The position numbers and the translations under genes were made by a program. DNA of 64,000 nucleotides from CAJQHK01 sp038142525 (GTDB lineage Bacteria > Pseudomonadota > Alphaproteobacteria > Rickettsiales > UBA1997): NCBI GenBank assembly GCA_038142525.1, contig JAYQKE010000015.1, positions 186,001 through 250,000 of the forward strand. The letters run 5' to 3'. Shown here in pieces: positions 27,644 through 36,696 of the stretch (the stretch's first letter is position 1; each line of letters begins with the position of its first letter). The notes under the pieces were generated by a model that was given only the letters and a program-made list of their open reading frames with translations, did no database searches and had not been told where the DNA came from.

Positions 27644-28177
27644 CTATTTCTTCTTACCCTCTTTTCTTAATATAATAGAACCTTTTTTCTTTATACCTTT
27701 ACCCTTATAAGGTTCAGTCTTTCTAAAAGACATTATCTGGGCACAAACCTGACCTAAAACTTCTTTATCAGAAGATTTTAAAACCAGAATATTAGGCTTT
27801 TTAAATTCAGCAGTTACAGACTCAGGTAAAGGATAAAATATTTCATGACTATAACCAAGATTAAAAATTATTAAACCTTTAGTAATATCAAACTTATAAC
27901 CAACACCACTAACCTCCAACTCAGTAACAAAAGATTCTTTGATACCATTAACAATATTAAATACATTGCTACGATCGGTACCATATTCAGATCTGGCCTG
28001 TTTAGAACCATTTTTCTTAATAAAAGTAATAATATTATCCTTATGCTCTATCCCAACATTACGACACAATCTATAAGACTTATTGTTATTATTATAACTG
28101 AATTTTAAAACATCACCCTCTATGCTAAATTTCACATCATCAGGTATTTGAACTGGTAACTTTCCTACTCTTGACAT
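27644..28177 (-). CDS. rplF: Ribosomal protein uL6
   Basis: MSRVGKLPVQIPDDVKF and the C-terminal RKTEPYKGKGIKKKG are characteristic of L6, which sits near the factor-binding site. The length is 177 residues, with two similar alpha/beta domains. Confidence 0.95.
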   Translation of the reverse strand: MSRVGKLPVQIPDDVKFSIEGDVLKFSYNNNNKSYRLCRNVGIEHKDNIITFIKKNGSKQARSEYGTDRSNVFNIVNGIKESFVTELEVSGVGYKFDITKGLIIFNLGYSHEIFYPLPESVTAEFKKPNILVLKSSDKEVLGQVCAQIMSFRKTEPYKGKGIKKKGSIILRKEGKKK

Positions 28178-28179
28178 AA

Positions 28180-28578
28180 TTAAAATACTGAAAATAAAAT
28201 TTCTCCTCCAACAGATAAGTTTTTAGCTTTATAGCCAGTCATTAAACCCTTATTAGTTGATAAGATACAATCGCCCAAGCCATTTTTAATTACAGGAACA
28301 TCCTGAGAAGAGCAATAATATCTCCTACCTGGCTTAGAATAAACCTTAATTTCTTTTAGAGATGGTCTATTATTATGATATTTTAAAAATATCTTAAATT
28401 TCTTAAAATTACCTTTATTTTCCTCGATATAATCAAGAATATAACCCTCTTCTTTTAAAATATCTAAAATACCTGAACGAAGTTTAGATACCGAAGAAGA
28501 GACAAAGCTACGATTAGCAATATAACCGTTTCTAATAATAGCAATTAAATCTGATACTGAATGATTTGCAAAACTCAT
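28180..28578 (-). CDS. rpsH: Ribosomal protein uS8
   Basis: DLIAIIRNGYIANRSFV near the N-terminus and the C-terminal KNGLGDCILSTNKGLMTGYKA fit S8, a central-domain 16S binder and, in E. coli, the spc-operon repressor. The final segment GGEILFSVF is the usual end. The length is 132 residues. Confidence 0.95.
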   Translation of the reverse strand: MSFANHSVSDLIAIIRNGYIANRSFVSSSVSKLRSGILDILKEEGYILDYIEENKGNFKKFKIFLKYHNNRPSLKEIKVYSKPGRRYYCSSQDVPVIKNGLGDCILSTNKGLMTGYKAKNLSVGGEILFSVF

Positions 28579-28584
28579 AATAAT

Positions 28585-28890
28585 TTACCAACTTGATTTT
28601 TTAACACCAGGAATTCTACCCCAATTCGCAAAATGTCTGAAATTAATTCTAGACATGCCAAAATGACCGACAAAACCTCTTGGTCTGCCATCAATTTCAC
28701 ACCTATTTCTTATTCTAACTTTAGAACTATTCCTAGGAAGTTCAGAAAGTTTTTTTATTGCCACCAATCTATCTTCAAATGACTCATCAAGATTATTGGC
28801 TATTTTACATAATTTTTCTCTCTTGTCTTTTAGCTTATCTGATAAAGACTTTACTTTATTATTTCTTAATATAGCACTCTTTTTTGCCAT
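28585..28890 (-). CDS. rpsN: Ribosomal protein uS14 (zinc-free type)
   Basis: The 101-residue protein ends GRPRGFVGHFGMSRINFR and ANWGRIPGVKKSSW. The long form without CxxC pairs is the zinc-independent S14 of proteobacteria. Confidence 0.95.
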   Translation of the reverse strand: MAKKSAILRNNKVKSLSDKLKDKREKLCKIANNLDESFEDRLVAIKKLSELPRNSSKVRIRNRCEIDGRPRGFVGHFGMSRINFRHFANWGRIPGVKKSSW

Positions 28891-28908
28891 AATGATTATT
28901 TAATTAAA

Positions 28909-29454
28909 TTATATAGTTTTAGCATTAATAGGAACATTTAACTTCTTTAATAAATATAAAGATTGTTCCTTAGTCTTAGCATTTGTTACAATATTAATAT
29001 CCATACCAAATGTCCTTAAAATATTGTCTAAATCTACCTCTAAAAATACACTTTGATCATCAATACCAAAACAATAATGATGACTATCATTAAAAGATTT
29101 TGCAGGAAGTCCTCTAAAATCCCTAATTCTAGGTAAAGCAATATAAATTAACCTATCAAGAAATTCATACATCTTTTTATTCCTAAGAGTTACATAATAA
29201 CCAATAACAGAATTTTGTCTTAACTTAAAACCAGCAATTGATTTTCTTGCAATTGAAGCTACAGGTTTTTGACCAGCTATCAAAGACAACTCCTTTTCAA
29301 TATAAGAAAGTATATTTTTATTACTATCAGTAGCTTTAATTGCAACATTAAGACTTACCTTTTTAATAGTAGGAACTTCCATAACATTTTCTAATGAAAA
29401 ATGTTTTTTTATATCTTCCTTTGATTTATTATAAAGCTCTTTTGTATAAGACAT
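28909..29454 (-). CDS. rplE: Ribosomal protein uL5
   Basis: NVMEVPTIKKVSLNVAIK, AGQKPVASIARKSIAGFKLR, RDFRGLPAKSFN and the C-terminal FGMDINIVTNAKTKEQ fit L5, which binds 5S rRNA and contacts P-site tRNA. The length is 181 residues. Confidence 0.95.
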   Translation of the reverse strand: MSYTKELYNKSKEDIKKHFSLENVMEVPTIKKVSLNVAIKATDSNKNILSYIEKELSLIAGQKPVASIARKSIAGFKLRQNSVIGYYVTLRNKKMYEFLDRLIYIALPRIRDFRGLPAKSFNDSHHYCFGIDDQSVFLEVDLDNILRTFGMDINIVTNAKTKEQSLYLLKKLNVPINAKTI

Positions 29455-29460
29455 AAATTA

Positions 29461-29778
29461 CTAATCTATTTTTTTATCAGTTTTTTTAGAAACTCTAATT
29501 TTCCTTTTGAAAGATTTTCCCTCTCCTTCTTCCGTTACAAATTTTACCTTAATTGGCTTATCATCCTCAATGTGAGAAATATTTGATCTATGGATTTTTC
29601 TTGGAGATTTAATAATCTCTCCTGCAGAATTAGATGAAGGTTTTTTATGAATGGTGGCTAAATTAACACCATCAACTATAAGATGATCACCTAAAATTTC
29701 TAAAATCTTACCTTTCTTTCCTTTATTCGATCCAGAAATAACAATAACTGAATCATTCTTTTTAAATTTATTTACCAT
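29461..29778 (-). CDS. rplX: Ribosomal protein uL24
   Basis: I chose ATG 29778 (MVNKFKKNDSVIVISG) because upstream in-frame sequence overlaps rplN. The KOW-type motif SGSNKGKKGKILEI is near the start, and VDGVNLATIHKKPS and HRSNISHIEDDKPIK follow. The length is about 105 residues. It starts one base after the rplN stop. Confidence 0.94.
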   Translation of the reverse strand: MVNKFKKNDSVIVISGSNKGKKGKILEILGDHLIVDGVNLATIHKKPSSNSAGEIIKSPRKIHRSNISHIEDDKPIKVKFVTEEGEGKSFKRKIRVSKKTDKKID

Positions 29779-29779
29779 A

Positions 29780-30148
29780 TTACAAAACTTCCGAAGCAAG
29801 AGAAGAGATCTTTAAAAAACCTTTCTGTCTAACTTCTCTTGAAATTGAACCAAATACACGAGTACCAATAGGCTCTTTATTATTATCTATTAAAACAACA
29901 GCATTATCATCAAACCTAATTTCACTACCATCTTTTCTAGAAATAGAGTTTTTAGTTCTAACAATAACCGCCTTCATAACCTGACCTTTTTTAACTTTAG
30001 ATCCAGGTATTACACTAATAACAGAAACAACAATAACATCAGATATACCAGTTATCATATGCTTACTGCCACCAAGAACTTTTATACATCTAACCAATTT
30101 AGCTCCAGAATTATCAGCAACATTGAGCTTGGTCTGCATTTGAATCAT
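29780..30148 (-). CDS. rplN: Ribosomal protein uL14
   Basis: MIQMQTKLNVADNSGAKLVR is the invariant L14 start. VIVRTKNSISRKDGSEIRFD and DNAVVLIDNNKEPIGTRVFG are also conserved. The length is 122 residues. L14 lies at the subunit interface. Confidence 0.96.
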   Translation of the reverse strand: MIQMQTKLNVADNSGAKLVRCIKVLGGSKHMITGISDVIVVSVISVIPGSKVKKGQVMKAVIVRTKNSISRKDGSEIRFDDNAVVLIDNNKEPIGTRVFGSISREVRQKGFLKISSLASEVL

Positions 30149-30155
30149 AGCTAAT

Positions 30156-30377
30156 TTATTTTATTATATTTGATATTTTCCACCTCTTTCTCTTAGATAT
30201 AGGTCTTGAAGTAATAATTTCCACCTTGTCGCCAACAGAAACTTCAATATTATTACTATCAACTAAATATTTTTTCTTAATATTTACAAATTTTTTATAT
30301 TTTGGATGCTGCTTTCTAATAATAGAAATTACTTTTACAGTACTATCATCAATAATATTTAATACCTCTACTCGCAT
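30156..30377 (-). CDS. rpsQ: Ribosomal protein uS17
   Basis: The 73-residue protein has the OB-fold pattern HPKYKKFVNIKKKYLVDS and VGDKVEIITSRPISKRKRW typical of S17. Its ATG overlaps the rpmC stop by one base. Confidence 0.94.
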   Translation of the reverse strand: MRVEVLNIIDDSTVKVISIIRKQHPKYKKFVNIKKKYLVDSNNIEVSVGDKVEIITSRPISKRKRWKISNIIK

Positions 30378-30553
30378 TATTTTTTTAAATTTATCTTAGT
30401 CAATAACCTGGCTATTTCCTTCTTTAAGATTTTAAATTTCTTAACATCAACGGTAGCGCCGGCAGAGCGTTTAATTCTAAGAGTTAATAACTCTTTCTTT
30501 TTAGATATAACATCTGCCAATAGGTCTTTATTTTTAATATTATCTTCAGTCAT
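30377..30553 (-). CDS. rpmC: Ribosomal protein uL29
   Basis: A 58-residue frame reads KNKDLLADVISKKKELLTLR, then IKRSAGATVDVKKFKILKKE and IARLLTKI, a two-helix L29. Its TAA shares one base with the rpsQ ATG. About 164 non-coding bases separate it from rplP, an unusual gap in the S10 operon, where the two genes normally touch or overlap. Confidence 0.92.
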   Translation of the reverse strand: MTEDNIKNKDLLADVISKKKELLTLRIKRSAGATVDVKKFKILKKEIARLLTKINLKK

Positions 30554-30717
30554 AAAATTTTATAAACATCTAAACTCTTAATCTTAAGAATATAAAGTCC
30601 GTCATCAGGAATCAAATGATTCTAATTATGGGAACTATAAATTGCAAGAAACTAATATAATAGCAATTATCAATTTAAAAAAATATCGCTTATTTTAAAA
30701 ATGATATTTGGTATAAA

Positions 30718-31134
30718 CTAATAAACTCTTTGAATTACTTTAACTCTAAAAGGTAATTTTCCAGATGATTTTTGCAAAGCCTCTGTAGCAATATCATCAG
30801 GAACACCGTCCACTTCAAAAATTATTTTACCAGGCTTTATATTCATAGCATAGAATTCTACACTACCTTTACCAGAACCCATTCTTACTTCAGCAGGCTT
30901 TCTAGTTATAGGAGTGTGTGGAAAAACTCTGATCCAGAATTTACCTTTTCTCTTCATGCATCTAGTAATAACCTTTCTTGTCGCCTCAATCTGTCTGGAA
31001 TTAATTTTTCCAGAATCAAGGGCTTTTAAAGCAAAAGAACCAAATGATATTTTATCACCAGAAGTAGCATTTCCCTTTATTTTTTTACCACCCTTCTGAC
31101 TTTTTCTATATTTTGTTTTACTTGGGGTTAACAT
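30718..31134 (-). CDS. rplP: Ribosomal protein uL16
   Basis: SKTKYRKSQKGGKKIKGNA, FWIRVFPHTPITRKPAEVRM, MGSGKGSVEFYA and KLPFRVKVIQR are L16 blocks. L16 lies near the A site and peptidyl-transferase centre. The length is 138 residues. Confidence 0.96.
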   Translation of the reverse strand: MLTPSKTKYRKSQKGGKKIKGNATSGDKISFGSFALKALDSGKINSRQIEATRKVITRCMKRKGKFWIRVFPHTPITRKPAEVRMGSGKGSVEFYAMNIKPGKIIFEVDGVPDDIATEALQKSSGKLPFRVKVIQRVY

Positions 31135-31177
31135 TTCTAATCTATTATAATTATACTATTTTAATTTGAGAATGATA

Positions 31178-31798
31178 TTACTTCTTATTAATCCAAACTT
31201 TGATACCTATAATGCCATAAGTTGTATGAGCATTAGCAATGGCATAATCAATATCACTTCTAAGAGTATGCAGAGGTATTGAACCCTCTTTATAAGATTC
31301 AGATCTGGCAATTTCAGCACCAGATAATCTACCAGAACATTGTACTTTAATACCTAATACACCATTTTTTATAGCGGATTGTATTGATCTTTTTACAACT
31401 TTTTTAAAATTGGCTCTATTTTCTATCTGTTTAGCAATATTTTGAGCAACCAAAGAAGCATTAATATCGGGCTTGTCAACCTCAATGATTTTAACATCAA
31501 CATCCATATTAGCAATTTTCTTAACTTCTCTACTGATTTTTTCAATATCAGAACCCTTTTTACCAATAATAACACCAGGCCTAGAAGTATTAATTATTAA
31601 GCTTAATTTATCAGAAGTCCTCTCAATAATAATTTTATTTCTATCAATATAACAATGAGCATAATTTTTTTCTATAAAATTAGCTATTTTAATATCATCA
31701 ATTAAATTCTTAGCGTAGTTTTTTTTATCAAACCATACTGAATTCCACTTTTTATTTTTTAAAATTCTAAATCCTACCGGATTAACTTTTTGACCCAT
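31178..31798 (-). CDS. rpsC: Ribosomal protein uS3
   Basis: MGQKVNPVGFRI is the S3 start. A KH domain shows GVIIGKKGSDIEKI, and the C-terminal QCSGRLSGAEIARSE and IDYAIANAHTTYGIIGIKVW follow. The length is 206 residues, near the short end for S3. It forms part of the mRNA entry tunnel. Confidence 0.96.
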   Translation of the reverse strand: MGQKVNPVGFRILKNKKWNSVWFDKKNYAKNLIDDIKIANFIEKNYAHCYIDRNKIIIERTSDKLSLIINTSRPGVIIGKKGSDIEKISREVKKIANMDVDVKIIEVDKPDINASLVAQNIAKQIENRANFKKVVKRSIQSAIKNGVLGIKVQCSGRLSGAEIARSESYKEGSIPLHTLRSDIDYAIANAHTTYGIIGIKVWINKK

Positions 31799-31818
31799 TA
31801 TATTTAATAATTAATTAT

Positions 31819-32172
31819 TTATTTCTCGGCTAAATAAACCCTAATATTAGTAAACCTTTTTAAAATTCTATTTGATCTACCTCTGGCTCTTGCTGACATC
31901 CTTTTTAAAGTAAAGGCTTTTCCAACATCAAACTTTTCAACATAAAGATCATCTATATCCATATTATGATTATTTTCTGCATTTGAAAGAGCGGATAAAA
32001 TCAAAGACTTAATATAAGAACCCATTTTTAAATTACAAAAAGAAAGATGCCTAACAGCGTCAGATGCTTTCATTCCAGTAACAGCACCAGTAACTCTAGT
32101 AACTTTTAATGGACTAGTTTTAACTGATTGTAAATAAGCAGTTGAATATGTTTTTTTATCTGTTTTTGCCAT
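31819..32172 (-). CDS. rplV: Ribosomal protein uL22
   Basis: TSPLKVTRVTGAVTGMKASD near the N-terminus and MSARARGRSNRILKRFTNI at the C-terminus fit L22, whose beta-hairpin lines the exit tunnel. The length is 117 residues. Confidence 0.95.
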   Translation of the reverse strand: MAKTDKKTYSTAYLQSVKTSPLKVTRVTGAVTGMKASDAVRHLSFCNLKMGSYIKSLILSALSNAENNHNMDIDDLYVEKFDVGKAFTLKRMSARARGRSNRILKRFTNIRVYLAEK

Positions 32173-32174
32173 AA

Positions 32175-32450
32175 CTATTTCTTAACTTTTTTATCACCAG
32201 CATGACCATAGAATATTCTAGTTGGTGCAAATTCACCTAATTTACGACCAACCATATCTTCGGTAACTAAAACAGGAATAAATTTTCTACCATTATGCAC
32301 CAAAAATGTAAAACCAACAAATTGCGGCAATATGGTTGATCTTCTCGACCAAGTTTTAATAATTTTCTTTTTTGTCCCTTCAGTAGCATCTTTTACTTTT
32401 TTTAGTAAATAATGATCAATAAAAGGTATTTTCCAAGCTGATCTAGACAT
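32175..32450 (-). CDS. rpsS: Ribosomal protein uS19
   Basis: MSRSAWKIPFIDHYLLKKV, TWSRRSTILPQFVGFTFLVH and VGRKLGEFAPTRIFYGH are S19 signatures. S19 sits in the 30S head. The length is 91 residues; it is 2 bases from rplV. Confidence 0.96.
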   Translation of the reverse strand: MSRSAWKIPFIDHYLLKKVKDATEGTKKKIIKTWSRRSTILPQFVGFTFLVHNGRKFIPVLVTEDMVGRKLGEFAPTRIFYGHAGDKKVKK

Positions 32451-32456
32451 TTTTAA

Positions 32457-33293
32457 TTAATTTTTCTTTCTTGATTTAACAACTAACCTATTTGACTTTT
32501 TCTTAGATCTAGTTTTCTTACCCTTAGCAAGAACACCAGTAGGAGAAACAGGGTGTCTACCACCAGAAGTCTTACCTTCACCACCACCATGAGGGTGATC
32601 AACAGGGTTCATAGCCACACCTCTAACTGTAGGTCTAATACCAAGCCATCTTTTTCTACCAGCTTTACCAATAGAAGTATTTTTATTATCAGAATTAGAT
32701 ACAGCGCCAATAGTTGCCATACAATCAAGTAAAAACATTCTAATCTCACCAGATTGCATTTTTATTAAAGCATAACCATTATCCTTACCAACCAATTGAG
32801 AGTAAGAACCAGCTGACCTTGAGACAGCGCCACCTCTTCCTGCTTTTAATTCAATATTATGTATAATTGTACCAATAGGAATAAATTTAAGCGGCATAGC
32901 ATTACCAACATTAATATCCAAAGTTTTATCTTTTGAAGATTTTACCTTATCACCAATCTTCAACTTATTTGGTGCAATGATATAAGAATAAACACCATCA
33001 TCATATTTAATGAGTGCGATAAAAGCTGTTCTATTAGGATCATATTCTATTCTTTCAACTACAGCCTCAACATCAAATTTATCTCTTTTAAAATCAACAA
33101 AGCGATATAATTTTTTGTGACCAATAGATCTATGTCTTACGGTAATTCTACCAGTGTTGTTTCTACCAGCAGAAGATTTAACTAAACCAGAACTCAACAT
33201 CTTCATTGGAGAACCTTTATGAAGCTCTGATCTATCAATAGTTTTTAAACCTCTCATAGAAGAGGTGACTGGTTTATAATTTTTTATTGCCAT
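32457..33293 (-). CDS. rplB: Ribosomal protein uL2
   Basis: The 278-residue L2 shows GRNNTGRITVRHRSIGHKKL, AGRGGAVSRSAGSYSQLV and the C-terminal VRGVAMNPVDHPHGGGEGK, the segment next to the peptidyl-transferase centre containing the conserved His. Confidence 0.97.
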   Translation of the reverse strand: MAIKNYKPVTSSMRGLKTIDRSELHKGSPMKMLSSGLVKSSAGRNNTGRITVRHRSIGHKKLYRFVDFKRDKFDVEAVVERIEYDPNRTAFIALIKYDDGVYSYIIAPNKLKIGDKVKSSKDKTLDINVGNAMPLKFIPIGTIIHNIELKAGRGGAVSRSAGSYSQLVGKDNGYALIKMQSGEIRMFLLDCMATIGAVSNSDNKNTSIGKAGRKRWLGIRPTVRGVAMNPVDHPHGGGEGKTSGGRHPVSPTGVLAKGKKTRSKKKSNRLVVKSRKKN

Positions 33294-33310
33294 CTTTTAA
33301 TCTTGAAAAT

Positions 33311-33574
33311 TTATCTTTTGGTCTTTTTAATTTTAACAAATGCTTTTTTAAAGTTATTTCTAGATCCTAACTTTCCTTTAAATCTTTTAACTTTTCCTTC
33401 TTGATTAGAAGTGTTAACTCTAATTACATCAACTGAATAAGTATCAGAAATAAGTTTTTTGATCTCATTTTTAGTTAGTGATTGTGCAACCTTAAAACAA
33501 TAAATACCATCCTCCATCATAGGATTTGTTTTTTCGGTATATATTAAAGCTTTTATTTCGTTATAATCCGACAT
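33311..33574 (-). CDS. rplW: Ribosomal protein uL23
   Basis: The 87-residue protein has IYTEKTNPMMEDGIYCFKV and TSNQEGKVKRFKGKLG, fitting L23 at the exit-tunnel opening, the docking site for trigger factor and SRP. Confidence 0.92.
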   Translation of the reverse strand: MSDYNEIKALIYTEKTNPMMEDGIYCFKVAQSLTKNEIKKLISDTYSVDVIRVNTSNQEGKVKRFKGKLGSRNNFKKAFVKIKKTKR

Positions 33575-33579
33575 TTTTT

Positions 33580-34221
33580 CTAATTAACAACTTCTAATTT
33601 GGTAAAATATTTACCTATATTATCCAAGACCTCTTTTTGTAAAATGATATTATCAAAGCTAAATAAATCATATATATTCAAAGAATCAATGGACTTACAG
33701 TGAAAATTTTTGATATTTTTTGCAGATTTTACAAATAACCCATTATTATTATCAGATGCATTGTAAAGATAAACAGAATTTTCTATCTTATTATCTTTAA
33801 TAAATTTAGCAACATTCTTTGTTTGTGGCTTATCCATAGCAATATCAGATAATAGTAATAATTTATTATCGTCTATTTTTTCAAATAAAGCATCAGAAAT
33901 CGCTTTTTTCTTCATCTTTTTTGGTAAATCAAATTCAAAAATTCTACCCTTTGGACCAAAACAAGTTCTACCGCCTCTAAATTGTACCGATCTCGTACTA
34001 CCTTGTCTTGCTCTACCAGTACCTTTTTGACTATGAGGCTTAGCAGTAGTACCAGATATTTCAGACATTTCTTTAACTCTAGCAGTTCCAGACCTTACAT
34101 TATTTCTATAACTTCTTAAAGAAAGAGATAATAACTCATCAGAAGATTTTGTATGTTCCAACTTTAGATTCTTATCAGAAACGGAACCATCTTTAAAATT
34201 AATAACTTTTATTTTTACCAT
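33580..34221 (-). CDS. rplD: Ribosomal protein uL4
   Basis: I chose ATG 34221 (MVKIKVINF) over an upstream in-frame Met because it gives the standard L4 start. TAKPHSQKGTGRARQGSTRS and RGGRTCFGPKGRIF form the tunnel loop. The length is about 213 residues. In E. coli L4 also represses the S10 operon. Confidence 0.94.
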   Translation of the reverse strand: MVKIKVINFKDGSVSDKNLKLEHTKSSDELLSLSLRSYRNNVRSGTARVKEMSEISGTTAKPHSQKGTGRARQGSTRSVQFRGGRTCFGPKGRIFEFDLPKKMKKKAISDALFEKIDDNKLLLLSDIAMDKPQTKNVAKFIKDNKIENSVYLYNASDNNNGLFVKSAKNIKNFHCKSIDSLNIYDLFSFDNIILQKEVLDNIGKYFTKLEVVN

Positions 34222-34290
34222 TTTTATACAATTTAACAAGAAAGGTTAAAACCTTGACATCAAGATTAACTTATATTGTCTATGACCAAT

Positions 34291-34919
34291 TTAATACCCA
34301 GCAACCTTAATAAATATATCCGATTTTTTACTACCAGGAATAGCCCCTTTAACAGCAATCACTTTTTTTCTTGATCAAGTAAAGCAACCTCTAAATTTTT
34401 TACGGTGACTTTAGAAGCGCCCATGTGACCAGCCATCTTTTTACCCTTAAAAACTTTACCAGGATCTTGACATTGGCCAGTAGAACCATGAGATCTATGA
34501 GAAATAGAAACACCATGACTAGCTTCCAAACCACCAAATCCATGTCTTTTTATAACACCAGCAAAACCTTTACCAACAGAAACACCAGTAACAGAAACTT
34601 TGTCACCTTCTTTAAGAAAATCAAATTGATTTACAACATCGCCAGTTTTATATTCCGGAGATTTTGTAGTTTGATAACCAAAGTTCTTTTTATAATTACC
34701 AATTTTCTTTTTCTTAAAAAGACCCAAAAGATTTTTTGGAATATTTTTATCCTTATTAGCTTTATTATAAGCAACCAAAGTAAGAGAATTACCATTATCT
34801 AATTTTACAACATCCACAACAGCACTATCATGCAACTCTATAAATGTTAAAGGAACCATTTTATCATTTTCGTCAAAAATATGACTCATACCTATTTTTT
34901 TACCAGCTAATTCTAACAT
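34291..34919 (-). CDS. rplC: Ribosomal protein uL3 (one apparent frameshift near the 3' end)
   Basis: MLELAGKKIGMSHIFDEND and GFAGVIKRHGFGGLEASHGV with SHRSHGSTGQ are L3 features. The first frame stops after LLDQEKK. Adding a base in the homopolymer at 34363-34369 gives VIAVKGAIPGSKKSDIFIKV, the expected end, for about 209 residues. L3 is essential for 50S assembly, so this is most likely a sequence error. Confidence 0.93.
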
Positions 34920-34932
34920 TTTATATTAAATT

Positions 34933-35244
34933 CTACTTTGTTGACATCTTAATATCCACACCCGCAGAAAGATTCAGCTTCATTAAAGCGTCAACAGTTT
35001 GCAAGGTTGGTATAATGATCAATAATCTTTTATATGATCTTATTTCAAATTGTTCTCTAGAATCCTTATTAACATGGGGGCTCTTGATCACAGTAAATTT
35101 TTTAATCTTAGTTGGAAGAGGAACTGGACCTTTAATAGTTGCGCCAGTTCTTCTAACAGTAGAGACTATTTCAGTAATAGCTTTATTTAGAATATTATTA
35201 TCAAAAGATTTTAATGATATTTTTATTACTTCAATATTGTTCAT
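34933..35244 (-). CDS. rpsJ: Ribosomal protein uS10
   Basis: The 103-residue protein contains TGATIKGPVPLPTKIKKFTV, VNKDSREQFEIRSYKRLL and TLQTVDALMKLNLSAGVDI, the full S10 pattern. It lies 2 bases after tuf and opens the S10 operon. Confidence 0.96.
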   Translation of the reverse strand: MNNIEVIKISLKSFDNNILNKAITEIVSTVRRTGATIKGPVPLPTKIKKFTVIKSPHVNKDSREQFEIRSYKRLLIIIPTLQTVDALMKLNLSAGVDIKMSTK

Positions 35245-35246
35245 TT

Positions 35247-36437
35247 TTACTTTATAACTTTTGATACAACTCCTGCACCTACTGTTCTGCCGCCCTCTCT
35301 AATAGCGAAACGAAGGCCTTCCTCCATAGCAATTGGAGCAATTAATTCTACCGTAATCTTTACATTATCACCGGGCATAACCATTTCAGTACCTTCTGGA
35401 AGAGTAACTGAACCAGTTACATCAGTAGTTCTGAAATAAAATTGTGGTCTGTAATTCTTGAAAAATGGCGTATGTCTTCCACCCTCCTCTTTTGTTAATA
35501 CATAAACTTCAGCCTCAAAAGAAGTATGAGGAGTAATAGATCCTGGCTTACATAAAACCTGACCACGTTCAACCTCTTCTCTCTTCGTACCTCTAAGTAA
35601 AACACCAGCATTATCACCAGCCATACCTTCATCAAGAAGTTTTCTAAACATCTCAATACCTGTACATGTAGTTTTCTGAGTTTCTTTAATACCAACGATT
35701 TCGATCTCTTCACCAACTTTAACTACACCACGCTCAATTCTGCCGGTTACTACAGTACCTCTACCTGAAATAGAGAATACATCCTCAACAGGCATTAGAA
35801 AATCTTGGTCAATTGGACGCTTAGGTTCAGGAATATAATCATCAACAGCATCCATTAAAGCCTTGATAGATTGACCGCCTATCTCTGAATCATCACCCTC
35901 AAGAGACTTCAAAGCAGAACCTTTAATAACAGGAATATTATCACCATCAAAATCATATGAAGATAATAACTCTCTAACTTCCATCTCCACTAATTCAAGA
36001 AGTTCTTCATCTTCAACCTGATCTACCTTGTTTAAAAATACAACCAATGAAGGAACACCAACCTGCTTAGCCAATAATATATGCTCACGAGTTTGAGGCA
36101 TAGGTCCATCACTAGCAGAAACAACTAATATAGCGCCATCCATCTGAGCAGCTCCAGTAATCATATTTTTTACATAATCAGCATGCCCTGGACAGTCAAC
36201 ATGAGCATAATGACGCTTTTCAGTCTCATACTCAACATGAGCTGTATTAATAGTAATACCACGCTCCTTCTCCTCAGGTGCTCCATCAATATCATCATAA
36301 GCACGCTTCTCAGCCTTACCAGACTTAGATAAATAATCAGTAATTGCCGCAGTTAAAGTAGTTTTACCATGATCCACATGACCAATTGTACCTATATTAA
36401 CATGAGGCTTACTACGATTGAAAGTTTCTTTATTCAT
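35247..36437 (-). CDS. tuf: Elongation factor Tu
   Basis: EF-Tu delivers aminoacyl-tRNA to the ribosome. The GTPase motifs GHVDHGKTTL, DCPGHADYVKNM and NKVDQVED are intact, and the C-terminus ends TVGAGVVSKVIK. The length is 396 residues. It leads the whole ribosomal block; rpsL-rpsG-fusA are not upstream. The 259-base divergent gap to yggS (36438-36696) is AT-rich and probably holds promoters for both, but I could not fix boxes with confidence. Confidence 0.97.
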   Translation of the reverse strand: MNKETFNRSKPHVNIGTIGHVDHGKTTLTAAITDYLSKSGKAEKRAYDDIDGAPEEKERGITINTAHVEYETEKRHYAHVDCPGHADYVKNMITGAAQMDGAILVVSASDGPMPQTREHILLAKQVGVPSLVVFLNKVDQVEDEELLELVEMEVRELLSSYDFDGDNIPVIKGSALKSLEGDDSEIGGQSIKALMDAVDDYIPEPKRPIDQDFLMPVEDVFSISGRGTVVTGRIERGVVKVGEEIEIVGIKETQKTTCTGIEMFRKLLDEGMAGDNAGVLLRGTKREEVERGQVLCKPGSITPHTSFEAEVYVLTKEEGGRHTPFFKNYRPQFYFRTTDVTGSVTLPEGTEMVMPGDNVKITVELIAPIAMEEGLRFAIREGGRTVGAGVVSKVIK

Positions 36438-36696
36438 TAATTTAAAAATTTTAATATATTAACTACCAGAAATAACCAAAAAATTATCTCAGGTAATCAA
36501 TATTTGACAGGTTGATTAATTCTAAAACCTAAAAATAAAAATGCTACTATTTTTCAAATAAAGGACTCGATAATTATATTTTAAAAATAAAAATCAAGCA
36601 TAAATTATAAAAATGATAAAATAAAGTAAAATTTATACTGAATTTTATAGAGATTTTTTTTAAATTTAAAGAAATTACAGAAATTACAAATATCAT

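Noticed and set aside
34425..35257. Plus-strand frames inside the ribosomal block
   Set aside because: They lie antisense to rplC and rpsJ, which are unmistakable; the frames are by-products of AT-rich sequence.
21238..36545. AAACCTAAAAATAA shared between 21238 and 36525
   Set aside because: The match is short and AT-rich, and no structure or third copy was seen; it is likely chance.
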